From Planctomycetota bacterium (GTDB taxonomy: Bacteria > Planctomycetota > Planctomycetia > Pirellulales > Pirellulaceae), in the NCBI GenBank assembly GCA_017303505.1, contig JAFLCP010000037.1:1-55416 (forward strand): DNA of 55,416 nucleotides. The letters run 5' to 3'. The notes beneath the pieces are model-generated. The model was not told the origin of the DNA. It worked only from the letters and a program-made list of their open reading frames with translations, and did not search any database. A program made the translations under genes and the position numbers. Shown here one piece after another: positions 8,215 through 19,317 of the stretch. Each line of letters begins with the position of its first letter. Position 1 is the first letter of the stretch.

Positions 8215-9684
8215 TTACTTGGTATCTGTGTGTCGAATGCAATAGACTTTGGCCCCTGTTCGTATGACCAAACTACCATTTACCATTGCGATTCCGTACT
8301 GCACGGGATCTGCAAAGCGAGCCGCTTCAAGTTCTTCGCTTTCAGTCAACTGTGGCGATTCGTTACCTTCGGTACGTTGTGGACGGCCACCGCGACGCTC
8401 CGTTTTCTCGGCATCCGCTGGGGCTTCCGTCGCTCCATTTTCTTGCGTGGATCCATGTCCCGAATCACTACCATGTCCACTCCCGCTGCCACGTCGACTT
8501 GCTCGAACATCCGTACCTTCGACTGCAGGATCCCAGAGCATATTCTCCGCCAGGACCTTATGCTCAGGTCCTGTGGCGAGGACTGTGGTAACTCCATCCT
8601 TTCCAAAAACATAAACTCGCTCCCCAAGTCCAACCGGAGAGGCCCAGCACACGCCATTGGTACGCTTTGTGTATTTGGCCTCACCTGTAGTGGCGTCAAA
8701 GCAATACACGACGCCGCTGCGATTGATCCAATAAGCATGACCGTTGTAAACAAGAGGTGAATTGAAGGCGGGCATTACTTCTTGCGTTCCCCACAAGACC
8801 TTAGCTACATAATTCCCATCTACCTTTTCAACACGCATAATGAAGTTGGTATTCTTTGCTTGTTCTTCTCGTTCGTTGTGCATACCTGGCGATGCGCCGA
8901 TCGCAAATGTTCCATCCGCAATCGGGAGAGCGGCGCCAGTCCGATTGCCACCAATGTTTTGCTCATAGGTCCAAAGTTGCTCACCCGTTTTCGGAGAATA
9001 GCCATCGATGCTGCCCGATGAACTGCAGACGATTTGTGGTTCACCACCTACGGGGACGATCGAGGGAGAGGAGTACGATGAGCGACTGGTACGTTCGGTC
9101 TTCCAAACGGTCTCGCCCGTTTGAGTGTCCAGGGCTAAGAGGTACGAAGGCCCTTCATGGTCGATCAAAAGAATGAGTTTGTTGTCGACGACCACAGGTG
9201 ACGAAGCTAGCCCGATAGTCGATTCGAATTCACCATAATCATCGGTTAGAGCTCGCTGCCACACGACTTCACCATCGTGCTTGAGGCACACAACCCCGCC
9301 GGTTTCGAAGAAAGCATAAACATGTTTTTCATCCGCAACGGGCGTGGGAGCTGAGCGACTTTGGGTGTAAGTGGCACGCACAGGAACGACCGATTCCATG
9401 GAGTATTGCCAAAGTTGATTGCCATCTTTCAGGCTTAAGGCGACTACATAACACGTTTCTTTCATGGAGCCTTCAATGGAGGTCACGAAGACTTTGTCAT
9501 TCCAGATGATTGGGCTCGATTGGCCTTTACCCGGTATGTCACTTTTCCAGGCGATGTTTTTTTCAGGACCCCATTCCAGTGGAATTGACGCAGGATCGAC
9601 GGGCGTTGAGCCTTGGCCCAAGAACGCGGGCCAGGTATCGGTTGGAGCAACGATGGCTACCAAGAGTAAAATGGATTTGAACAT
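8215..9684 (-). CDS. PQQ-binding-like beta-propeller protein
   Basis: A 489-residue exported beta-propeller. The start at 9684 gives a signal peptide (FKSILLLVAIVAPTDTW) directly followed by the PAFLGQG segment common in planctomycete PQQ-like proteins. Repeated blade motifs are visible: SSPIIWNDKVFVTS, SAPTPVADEKHVYAFF, LLALDTQTGETVWKTERT, GYSPKTGEQLWTYE, CFDATTGEAKYTKR. These match the PQQ/BamB-like repeat family (WD-type blades). An insertion near residues 400-450 is rich in Ser, Gly, His and then Glu/Arg, before the final blade. It may bind a ligand or serve as a scaffold; the residues needed for PQQ dehydrogenase activity are not evident. Confidence 0.9.
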   Translation of the reverse strand: MFKSILLLVAIVAPTDTWPAFLGQGSTPVDPASIPLEWGPEKNIAWKSDIPGKGQSSPIIWNDKVFVTSIEGSMKETCYVVALSLKDGNQLWQYSMESVVPVRATYTQSRSAPTPVADEKHVYAFFETGGVVCLKHDGEVVWQRALTDDYGEFESTIGLASSPVVVDNKLILLIDHEGPSYLLALDTQTGETVWKTERTSRSSYSSPSIVPVGGEPQIVCSSSGSIDGYSPKTGEQLWTYEQNIGGNRTGAALPIADGTFAIGASPGMHNEREEQAKNTNFIMRVEKVDGNYVAKVLWGTQEVMPAFNSPLVYNGHAYWINRSGVVYCFDATTGEAKYTKRTNGVCWASPVGLGERVYVFGKDGVTTVLATGPEHKVLAENMLWDPAVEGTDVRASRRGSGSGHGSDSGHGSTQENGATEAPADAEKTERRGGRPQRTEGNESPQLTESEELEAARFADPVQYGIAMVNGSLVIRTGAKVYCIRHTDTK

Positions 9685-9789
9685 ATTTTGTACCGTTGGT
9701 GTATGAACTGTTGAATGTAAGAAGAAAACCACTTCGCCGCGAATTGAGAGGACAAGTGGTTTTGGATAACAATCTTCGATAGGAAGCCC

Positions 9790-10782
9790 TTAGAATTCGT
9801 TGAGGACCTCGCCCGATGCACGCGTCGAAAGGGCTTGCCAAGTAAGGTGGTCGATAGTGTCTGGAATGAAGCGGACTGATCCATCACACAAGGTGGTTTG
9901 GACTCCACCGGGGTGATAACTGGCCGATTTGAGATACCCCATTCCATTCGCCGCACAATCCGGAATCCGTTGATTCGGTTGATAATGGGTATTGAAGGAA
10001 GTGTTCATGCCATTGCCCCAGATCCACCCCGCACCGCGGCGGCCCGTAAAGGATGTTTTCGTTGCACAGTAAGCATCGGTTAGTGCTGGCTGAGAGCCAC
10101 CAAGCGAGATGAGCATTCGCCGAAAGGCGTCACCGGTTGGCAATGTCGTTTGGCTTGAATTGTTACCGCGTATCGATTCCGCAAATAGCATCGTATTCGA
10201 TGTGCCATCCGTGATTTCTGCGAGACGTGTCATCTTGGTGTACCAGAACAAACCGTCATTCGCGAACGCCAAGTTGTACTGTTGCACTCCAGCCGGAGTG
10301 ACTTCACCTGTTCCCGCATTGCACATGTAATTGGTTGGAGCAAAGTCTCCACCATTTTGAAAGAGCAGTGGTCCGCCATCGGAAGGACAGACGAAGAAGC
10401 TAATTACCGTATTGGCAGCAGCTTGTTGGGCAGGGTTCAGTGATTGACCACCACCGCTTCCGAGTGTCAAAGGTATTTGGAAATTGATTAGGTTTTGCAA
10501 ATTCGTTTGTTCGCAAAACGGCAATAGTTTGGATTGAACCGAGAAGCTTGTTTGGGTCGTGGCACCCGCAACGCCTGGTAAGCGTTTGAAGGAACTTTCG
10601 TAATTCATGGCCGCGAGAGACATTTGTTTTAGGTTGTTGCCACACGACATGCGACGCGCTGCTTCACGAGCCGCTTGAACGGCTGGAAGCAAGAGGCCAA
10701 CTAAAATGCCGATGATGGCAATGACCACTAAGAGCTCAACTAAAGTAAAGGCAGGACGCTGCAGTGTTTTCGATGTTTTCAT
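9790..10782 (-). CDS. DUF1559 type II secretion/pilin-like protein
   Basis: A 330-residue prepilin-like protein. The N-terminus has a short basic leader, then the class III prepilin signature with cleavage before FTLVELLVVIAIIG and a long hydrophobic helix running into AVQAAREAARRMSCGNNLKQ, the typical start of the DUF1559 domain. The C-terminus has SYHPGGVQTTLCDGSVRF, the hallmark ending of this planctomycete-expanded family. The start at 10782 is chosen because it puts the leader at normal length. Such proteins probably assemble into or pass through a pilus-like system; the exact role is unknown. It is the first gene of its strand after a structured 400-bp spacer. Confidence 0.95.
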   Translation of the reverse strand: MKTSKTLQRPAFTLVELLVVIAIIGILVGLLLPAVQAAREAARRMSCGNNLKQMSLAAMNYESSFKRLPGVAGATTQTSFSVQSKLLPFCEQTNLQNLINFQIPLTLGSGGGQSLNPAQQAAANTVISFFVCPSDGGPLLFQNGGDFAPTNYMCNAGTGEVTPAGVQQYNLAFANDGLFWYTKMTRLAEITDGTSNTMLFAESIRGNNSSQTTLPTGDAFRRMLISLGGSQPALTDAYCATKTSFTGRRGAGWIWGNGMNTSFNTHYQPNQRIPDCAANGMGYLKSASYHPGGVQTTLCDGSVRFIPDTIDHLTWQALSTRASGEVLNEF

Positions 10783-11184
10783 GGAAGTTATAGATTTGAA
10801 ATAGCGATGATTCTGTTGATTAAGAGAGCGCACTTGCAAAGCTTGGACGCGTTTAGGTACTTAGACGCGTGTGCAATGAGTGGGCGCAGCACGAGCCGTT
10901 GCGGCCCGTGACGGCACACTTGCGACAGTTGTATGAACTAGCCTGTGGAGAGCGAGCTCTCAACGGCGCAAGTGCACCGTCACGGACCACATGATCGACG
11001 GCGGGCAATGGGACATCGGCACGAGTGATCGATGACGAATGAAGCTCGATTGATTGCAACTCAGCGGTGCATCAAGAGACTCAGGACCAAGTTGCGCTTG
11101 ACGAAACACATAGCTCTGCAGCAGCTTGCGCACTTCAGGCAATGAAGGTCATGAATAAGCCAGACATCATCGATCCGATGAAGG
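10783..11184. other. Structured intergenic region with long inverted repeat
   Basis: This 402-bp spacer between the cysteine-rich gene and the DUF1559 gene holds no convincing coding frame. It contains an imperfect inverted repeat: 10906-10924 (CCGTGACGGCACACTTGCG) is complementary to 10967-10985 at 17 of 19 positions, around a 42-base loop. On the minus strand this would lie in the leader of the DUF1559 mRNA or the trailer of the upstream gene. Confidence 0.55.
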
Positions 11185-11841
11185 TTAGCAACGCGGAGGG
11201 GGCGTAGCGGGCTCGAGCGATGAATCAACGAATAGAATCGGCACTGGTGATTCCACCATGCCTAATAATGAGAGTGTCGAATTCCAAGTGATTGTATTAG
11301 CGATAATGGTCCAGGGGAGAACCGAGAAAGAGCTCGATTTTCCCTGGCATTTCAGGGCATCCAGGATAAAGACCCAGCGTTGATTTTTCTTGTTCAGCTT
11401 CTTTTCACAGGCAGCGCATTTCGCTGCTTCAGCGTCGCTTGCAGGCTCGCAATTTTTGGAAGTGCAGCAGCTCTTGTTCGGATTATGGCAACAGCTTGTT
11501 GGCTTGGACGCCAGTGATGTTGCCGCAAAGACCGGCAGCGTCGCGGGGCTTTTTAGAATTGCATAACTTGGCGGTGTCACGCCATTTTTTTCGGCCCATT
11601 CCAGGCGTTCTTCCGGTGTATGACAGCAGCAACTAGTCCAGCATTGAAAGGCCGATTTGCAACCACAATGGCACGATTGACAAGGATAGGGTGTCGAATC
11701 GTCTGACGGACTTAGATCGAGTTGGAGAATAGGGAGAGGGAGCGTCGCTATGCAAAACGCTAGCAGCACAAGCAAGGATACCAATTTCCTTGTGTGAAAC
11801 AATGGTGCTACGGATGTAAGAAAGAACCGCCAACGGGCCAA
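11185..11841 (-). CDS. Secreted cysteine-rich protein of unknown function
   Basis: About 218 residues from a proposed TTG start at 11841; TTG at 11997 is an alternative and would overlap the neighbouring PLP-enzyme gene. A hydrophobic segment (LVSLLVLLAFCIATLPLPI) acts as signal or anchor. After it come 17 cysteines. The first cluster, around CQSCHCGC then QCWTSCCCHTPEERLEWA, leads into NGVTPPSYA. Further pairs follow (SCC, SCC, CAAC). I recall similar cysteine-rich proteins with a CCC...ERL.WA...V.PP.YA pattern in other planctomycetes but know no function; thiol-metal (for example copper or zinc) binding is only a guess. No homology search was possible. The start codon is the least certain part. 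Confidence 0.65.
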   Translation of the reverse strand: MARWRFFLTSVAPLFHTRKLVSLLVLLAFCIATLPLPILQLDLSPSDDSTPYPCQSCHCGCKSAFQCWTSCCCHTPEERLEWAEKNGVTPPSYAILKSPATLPVFAATSLASKPTSCCHNPNKSCCTSKNCEPASDAEAAKCAACEKKLNKKNQRWVFILDALKCQGKSSSFSVLPWTIIANTITWNSTLSLLGMVESPVPILFVDSSLEPATPPPRC

Positions 11842-11974
11842 ATGTATGCCACTCTTAGTGAACTGAATCAAAACACGACTCAGCTCGCTCTCCACACCCC
11901 AGATTGTATAGAAGACATTAGGATACGCAACCACCAACGTGGTGTTGCGACAAATTAGCCAAGGCGGGCATAGA

Positions 11975-13171
11975 TCAAGAACCCAATGCTTCCGCAAAGA
12001 GTCTCACTAGCCATTCAGTCGGCTCGATACCGCACGAGAGACGCAACAGCGATTCATCGATACCCAACGCAGCTTTCTCGGAAGCCGATAAGCCGCGATG
12101 GCTCGTTGAGGCAGGATGACTAAAAGTGGTTTGGTTTTCTCCAAGCGATGGACAGAACGGAACGGTATCTTTCATGCGGGCCATCAAGCGATTGATGTTC
12201 TCTCCCGTTCCTTTCAACCGAAAGGATAGAACATGTCCATAACGACCACCCAATAACTGTGTAGCCAGCTCATGTTGTGGGTGGCGTTTTAGCCCAGGAT
12301 AAAACACTGTCTCCACGGAAGGATGTTCCGAAAGAAACTCTGCAAGCCGCAAAGCGTTTTGGCAAGCTTGTTGAATTCTCAACGGCAGAGTGGCCAGACC
12401 GCGTTGTGTCAGCCAGCAATCCAGCGGACTACTGGCCATCCCCAGCATACTGCACAGGGACTGAATGTTGCCCCAGGCGGTTGCCGTGCCGCAAATAAGA
12501 CCGAGCATGACGTCGCCATGACCGCATACGAATTTGCTCAGGCTTTCCATCACCAAGTCAGCCCCATGTTCGATAGGTCGACACAGCATTGGTGTTGCAA
12601 AGGTGTTGTCAATCAACAGGATACCTTGGTGGCGATGAGCCATATCGGCAAGCGTGGTGATATCGGCAACTTCGAGGCAAGGATTGGCGATGGTTTCTGC
12701 CACCAGCATTTTGAATTTGGGATGCTTACATGCTTGTGCGAGCGCGGCGTGGTCTTGTACATCGACCTGTTGTGATGTGATACCCCAGCGTTGCAATTCA
12801 TGACCAGCGAGTTGCAATGTCTTGCCATAAAGCTGTCGAGATAAAACGATATGCTCGCCCGGATTGAGTTGGCCTAAGAAGGCTAATCCCAATGCCGACA
12901 TGCCTTGGGCTGTCAACAGAGTTTTGTCCGCTTGATGCAACGCACCCAGTTGATCCGCCAAGGATGAGGCATTGGGATGGCCATCGCGTCGATAGACATA
13001 GCCTGTCCCTGGTTTCCCCAGCATGTCATCGGCCGCTTGAGGGCTATCGCATTCCCAAACAACACTCAAATGAATCGGTTGTGTATGAGGATGCCCTACC
13101 GAGATTTTCGGGAGTTGTGGATGAGAACAAATCGCCTCCAATTCAATGGCAGATTGCGGCTTGGTATTCAT
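11975..13171 (-). CDS. Cys/Met metabolism PLP-dependent enzyme (cystathionine gamma-synthase family)
   Basis: A 398-residue fold-type I PLP enzyme of the Cys_Met_Meta_PP family (cystathionine gamma-synthase, gamma-lyase or O-acylhomoserine sulfhydrylase). Visible are the YVYRRDGHPN segment near 58-67, the PLP-binding DNTFATP at 188-194 and the Schiff-base lysine in SLSKFVCGHGD (Lys213). The C-terminus has the expected FCPSLGENQTTFSHPASTSH and LLRLSCGIEP segments. Which reaction it catalyses cannot be decided by eye. The start at 13171 (MNTKPQ) is a choice among several in-frame candidates (13198, 13276, 13291); none has a strong Shine-Dalgarno. No other methionine-pathway gene is adjacent. 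Confidence 0.88.
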   Translation of the reverse strand: MNTKPQSAIELEAICSHPQLPKISVGHPHTQPIHLSVVWECDSPQAADDMLGKPGTGYVYRRDGHPNASSLADQLGALHQADKTLLTAQGMSALGLAFLGQLNPGEHIVLSRQLYGKTLQLAGHELQRWGITSQQVDVQDHAALAQACKHPKFKMLVAETIANPCLEVADITTLADMAHRHQGILLIDNTFATPMLCRPIEHGADLVMESLSKFVCGHGDVMLGLICGTATAWGNIQSLCSMLGMASSPLDCWLTQRGLATLPLRIQQACQNALRLAEFLSEHPSVETVFYPGLKRHPQHELATQLLGGRYGHVLSFRLKGTGENINRLMARMKDTVPFCPSLGENQTTFSHPASTSHRGLSASEKAALGIDESLLRLSCGIEPTEWLVRLFAEALGS

Positions 13172-13394
13172 CGTCGAGTAGGCTGGATGTTCGGGCATAA
13201 ATGGAAAACGATGTCGAAAAACGTGAGGTGAAATGGAACCTATGAGGGCACATGCAAGATGATTCTTATCCAACATTGTAACGAGATTCAAAGTGCATGT
13301 TGATCGGATGCCCTAGGTCTTGCGCTTATGTGGCGGATTGAGTTAAGCGATTTCTTCGAGCGATAACCCGACGCTCAGTGTTCTACGCCTTTAA

Positions 13395-13434
13395 CGAAAA
13401 AAGCTCTCCAAGTTTTGGGCTTGGAGAGCTTTTG
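13395..13434 (-). terminator. Rho-independent terminator of the SHD1 repeat gene
   Basis: Perfect 12-bp stem AAGCTCTCCAAG/CTTGGAGAGCTT around a 7-nt loop (13401-13431), followed on the minus strand by six T residues. It lies about 60 bp after the stop of the minus-strand gene at 13497. Confidence 0.85.
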
Positions 13435-13496
13435 CAAATTCAAATCCAGAAGCAATCACACGGGACTTGATTCTGAGAGAGTTATATACCGTACAG

Positions 13497-14582
13497 TTAT
13501 CTCGCGTTGAAATCTACCAATTGAGTGTTGGCATCTTTCGAGAGTTTGGCCAAAACTTCGGCGACATATTGGCGATCGTTTTCGCTGAGTCGACGGAATG
13601 GAACGGTGGTGGTTTTGCCCGTGTCCTTCAACAAGCGAACGCTGTCGCCGTAGATTACAATCAACTTCGCATTTACGGTGTAGCTGCCAGTGTTGTCTTT
13701 CCAGCTTCGATAGCTGCTGTCTTTGAAAAGATCATCGACATCAGCACCAGAGTCAGTCTTAGGGGCTTCAGCGGCAGGTGCTTCAGCTGGAACTTCAGGT
13801 TCAGGGGTTCCGAAAAGATCGTCAACATTGTCGGCAGGTTTTTCGGCAGCGGGAGCAGGTTCATCAGCAGGGGCTTCAGCGGCAGGTGCTGGTTCGCCGA
13901 AGAGGTCATCAGCAGCAGGTGCTTCAGCTGGCTTTTCAGCCGCAGGAGCGGGTTCAGCGGCAGGTGCTTCAGCAGCAGGAGCTGGTTCGCCGAAGAGGTC
14001 ATCAGCAGCAGGTGCGTCAGCTGGCTTTTCAGCCGCAGGAGCAGGTTCAGCGGCAGGTGCTTCAGGAGCAGGTTCAAGTGCAGGAGCTGGTTCTACTGCA
14101 GGTGCTTCTGCGGCGGGTGCTTCAACTGCAGGCGCTGGTTCGGCTGCGGGAGCCTCAGCCGCAGGAGCAGGCTCAGCGGCAGGCGCTTCGGCTGCAGGTG
14201 CAGGTTCTGCTGCAGGAGCCTCGGCAGCAGGTGCAGGTTCAGCAGCAGGCGCCTCGGCGGCTGGCGCTGGTTCTGTTGCAGGTGCTTCAGCGGCTGGTTG
14301 TGTGGTTTCAACGGTTTTAGGAGCAACTGGAGCCTCTTCTGTTGCCGTTTTGGTTTCAGGAGCTACCGTGGCTTCGCTTGAGGCTGCAGCGCCGCAGCAA
14401 GGATCAGCTACAACTTCACAAGGTGATGGACAAGCTGGTTCGCAAACAGTTGGACAGCATGTGGTTCGTTTAGGAAGGCAGCGACCGAAAAAACGGCCCG
14501 CAAATGCAGTGTTAAACGAAAGGGTGACGCACAGAGAGGCCACTAGCGAGAGGCGAAGCCAGTGGATGAATCGCTTGGACAT
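13497..14582 (-). CDS. Secreted Ala/Pro/Glu-repeat protein with C-terminal SHD1 domain
   Basis: A 361-residue exported protein. The start at 14582 gives a signal peptide (HWLRLSLVASLCVTLSFNTAFA). A cysteine-rich stretch follows (CLPKRTTCCPTVCEPACPSPC), then about 200 residues of Ala/Pro/Glu repeats built on EAPAAEPAPAA. Within them is a longer 31-residue repeat carrying DDLFGEP; DDLF occurs four times. The last 75 residues (SYRSWKDNTGSYTVNAKLI ... LSENDRQYVAEVL) match the SLA1 homology domain 1, an SH3-like fold that planctomycetes add to many secreted proteins. The repeat part is probably an extended spacer or envelope tether. A clear terminator follows. The opposite strand is also open over most of the gene, an artefact of the GC-rich repeat. 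Confidence 0.85.
   Translation of the reverse strand: MSKRFIHWLRLSLVASLCVTLSFNTAFAGRFFGRCLPKRTTCCPTVCEPACPSPCEVVADPCCGAAASSEATVAPETKTATEEAPVAPKTVETTQPAAEAPATEPAPAAEAPAAEPAPAAEAPAAEPAPAAEAPAAEPAPAAEAPAAEPAPAVEAPAAEAPAVEPAPALEPAPEAPAAEPAPAAEKPADAPAADDLFGEPAPAAEAPAAEPAPAAEKPAEAPAADDLFGEPAPAAEAPADEPAPAAEKPADNVDDLFGTPEPEVPAEAPAAEAPKTDSGADVDDLFKDSSYRSWKDNTGSYTVNAKLIVIYGDSVRLLKDTGKTTTVPFRRLSENDRQYVAEVLAKLSKDANTQLVDFNAR
13805..14290. repeat. Coding tandem repeats (Ala/Pro/Glu; DDLF unit)
   Basis: Degenerate 33-bp (11-codon) tandem repeats fill the left-hand copies of the coding region. Superimposed is a 93-bp (31-codon) unit with DDLFGEP, seen with matching points near 13897 and 13990, plus a shortened copy near 13810 (87 bp away). 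The units differ at third positions, so this is an old, selected protein repeat rather than a recent slippage tract. Confidence 0.8.
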
Positions 14583-14977
14583 GGTCCATTTTCTCCAGGA
14601 ATGAGTAGCTCGATACATTCGATACAAATCGCAAAATCTAGGCGTAATGCTAATTCAACCGCCTTCTTTCGGCAAGAAAAACGCGGAATTAGCAGGGGCG
14701 GAACCTGTCAGTTTGAGCCCAACGCGGTTCCCGTCTTAACTCTTTTGGAGGGATCGAGTTGCTGTTGAGCCCGAATATCGAAGTTTCGCTCGCGGAATAG
14801 CACGATGGCGTGCCGATCCCGTAAAATGATGCGAGACTATCGTGTAAACTTGGAATCATTGCAGCGAGTTTGCGGGTTAAACCGAGTGAGCCATCGCCCA
14901 GGCGGTTCGCTTATGATGGGGTCTCGTTCCAGGTAAACGATTGAGGGCCAGGAGTTGCGCGGCCAGGAGTACCGAAG
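14583..14977. other. Divergent intergenic region
   Basis: The 395-bp spacer separates the SHD1 gene (minus) and the histidine kinase gene (plus) and should contain both promoters. I see no strong hairpin, repeat or recognisable operator. A ribosome site (AGGAG, about eight bases before 14978) supports the kinase start. Confidence 0.5.
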
Positions 14978-17002
14978 ATGGTAGGGAAGCTGAGGCCGAT
15001 TCGTGCCTCGAGAAGTCTCGAACGCAAGTGCTTGGTTTATTTTAGCCTCGCTTTGTTGTCGTCGGTCTTCCTAGCCTTCTGGTGCGTTCAAATGGTCGCC
15101 GAATCGCTGGTGCGGGCTACAACGCAACAAGCGGCACGGGACTTTGCCAACACGTCCGTCGGATGGCGGCATCTCACAGCAGTAAGTCTCGGCGGCACTC
15201 GACGGGATCGGAGTTTTGCGGGCAAAGCTTTTGGTGAACCGGTCGGACAGCGCGAACTGCTCATGTTGCGCAAATACATGCTCAATCAGGAGTATCAGTC
15301 GCAAATTCTGATGCTTGAAAACGATGCCGGTTTCGATTTGCCAAATGCCGCTCTGCCAACTTCCGAAGACGAACGAGAAATACTCAAGGAATTGGAGAGC
15401 CGTTATCGCGATCGGCTCAACCGAATTGAAACTGTGCTCCAGAATCCCACAGGCGCGGCGAGCACACCAATCGAAACAGAGACAAAAGAGAAATGGCTTG
15501 ATCCTAATGCGGATCCTATCTTCATCGAACGTGGGCCAACCGAGGGTTACTATCTCTATTATCATCCAGTGTTCTTTCACGAGCCCGCTTGTCTCGACTG
15601 TCATGGCAAGCTGCCCGAAGATGCTGCTGCATCATCAGCCGCCTTATTGTCGCCGCCCAAGGATGGGAATGGAAAGGCGACTGCCAATGGGAATACCAAT
15701 GCAGCGTCACCGTTAGTCGAGGGTTCGGGATTATTAGGTGGGGCGGCCGACCCGCCGTTGCTAACTGGTGGAGATCTATCGCCCAATGGCCCCAATGCGG
15801 GCAATGGAAATCAAGGAGATGAAGCGGCTCAAGCTTCTGCGCTTACACTGAACGAGCAGTCGCCTTTTCGTGTAGTAAGGGTGATGATTCCATATGCCTC
15901 AACGCAAGTGGCATCGACGTGGACGTTGTCGGTAATGATCGCGATGGGCATGATGACGGTCGCTGTTACATTGCTGGTTTTGCATTGGATTTTGAGGTTT
16001 TTGGTGATTCGTCCCCTGTCCTATTTGCACGATATCAGCGAAGAAATTTCCCGAGGTAATAGCTCCTTGCGCGCGGACATCAATACGGATGATGAGTTTC
16101 ATGAACTAGGTGAAGCGTTCAACCGAATGTTGCGGCATCTCACTGAAACGCAAGATCAATTGAAAAATCTCAACCAAGCACTCGATCAAAAAGTCGACCA
16201 ACTCGCCCAGATGAACTTGCATCTCTATGAAGCCAACCGACTCAAGAGCGACTTCTTGGCGAATATGAGTCATGAGTTGCGAACGCCGCTAAATAGCATC
16301 ATCGGTTTTAGTGAAGTGCTGCAGAGTTTTGATTCACTGAATGATCGACAGAAACGGTACGCGGCCAATATTCAGCGAAGTGGTAAGACGTTGCTCGAGA
16401 TGATTAATGACATTCTCGATTTGGCCAAAGTCGAAGCGGGTAAAATGCAAGTGCGGCCCGTTGGTTTCCAAATTGCCAGTCTAGTGCTGGCCCAATGTGA
16501 TGCGGTTCGCGGTTTGGCTGACGATAAAAATATCGATCTGCAAGTCGATATAAAATCGGGGCTGGGAGATGTATGGCAAGATCAAACAAAGATCCAGCAG
16601 ATCTTGACCAACTTGTTGTCCAACGCAATCAAGTTTACTCCTGAGGGTGGCTTGATCACTGTCACCGCTGGGGCCGTCGATCCAGATCGATTCTATGTCA
16701 GTGTTGCCGATACAGGAGTGGGGATCGCTGAAGAGGATTTGCAAGTGATCTTCGAGAAGTTTCGTCAGAGTCGTACGGTGGTGCAAGGCGATGGTTTGAC
16801 GCGCGAATACTCAGGCACCGGTCTAGGGCTTTCGATTGTGCGCGAGCTTTGCAAGTTGCTCGGCGGCGAGATTCGGTTATCGAGTCAATTGGGGCGTGGC
16901 AGCGTCTTTCAGGTTGTGTTGCCGGTCCGTTTTGAAGCGTCCCAAGCGGCAGATGTGGGGCAGACCGAAGTTGAGCCCACGCTGGCTGTGGATCGCGTGT
17001 AG
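14978..17002 (+). CDS. Membrane sensor histidine kinase with CxxCH sensor domain
   Basis: A 674-residue sensor kinase. The order of parts is: transmembrane helix 18-42; extracytoplasmic domain with a heme-type motif CLDCH at 205-209, typical of the DUF3365/Tll0287-like fold; a Gly/Asn/Ala-rich, very low-complexity linker (about 218-290); second transmembrane helix about 315-343; HAMP to about 395; a short coiled coil (390-422); HisKA with the phospho-acceptor His432 in SHELRTPLNS; and a HATPase_c domain with N-box (LLSNAIKF), DTGVGI, and GTGLGLSIV. No receiver domain is attached and no response regulator is adjacent, so the partner is elsewhere. The bound heme, if present, would sense redox state or a gas. 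The gene has its own AGGAG site. Confidence 0.93.
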   Translation: MVGKLRPIRASRSLERKCLVYFSLALLSSVFLAFWCVQMVAESLVRATTQQAARDFANTSVGWRHLTAVSLGGTRRDRSFAGKAFGEPVGQRELLMLRKYMLNQEYQSQILMLENDAGFDLPNAALPTSEDEREILKELESRYRDRLNRIETVLQNPTGAASTPIETETKEKWLDPNADPIFIERGPTEGYYLYYHPVFFHEPACLDCHGKLPEDAAASSAALLSPPKDGNGKATANGNTNAASPLVEGSGLLGGAADPPLLTGGDLSPNGPNAGNGNQGDEAAQASALTLNEQSPFRVVRVMIPYASTQVASTWTLSVMIAMGMMTVAVTLLVLHWILRFLVIRPLSYLHDISEEISRGNSSLRADINTDDEFHELGEAFNRMLRHLTETQDQLKNLNQALDQKVDQLAQMNLHLYEANRLKSDFLANMSHELRTPLNSIIGFSEVLQSFDSLNDRQKRYAANIQRSGKTLLEMINDILDLAKVEAGKMQVRPVGFQIASLVLAQCDAVRGLADDKNIDLQVDIKSGLGDVWQDQTKIQQILTNLLSNAIKFTPEGGLITVTAGAVDPDRFYVSVADTGVGIAEEDLQVIFEKFRQSRTVVQGDGLTREYSGTGLGLSIVRELCKLLGGEIRLSSQLGRGSVFQVVLPVRFEASQAADVGQTEVEPTLAVDRV

Positions 17003-19243
<2,241 letters not shown>

Positions 19244-19317
19244 TCAGCCCACCGGCTCCCGTTCGAACAAAGTCAAAATAAGAACATATTCGTTTGCAAA
19301 TAAGGAATTAGAAAAAC

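Noticed and set aside
13723-14604. A long open frame on the plus strand opposite the SHD1 repeat gene, rich in Ala/Gly/Ser.
   Set aside because: It is the complement of a GC-rich Ala/Pro/Glu repeat and has no ribosome site, domain or signal; the minus-strand gene has a signal peptide, SHD1 and terminator.
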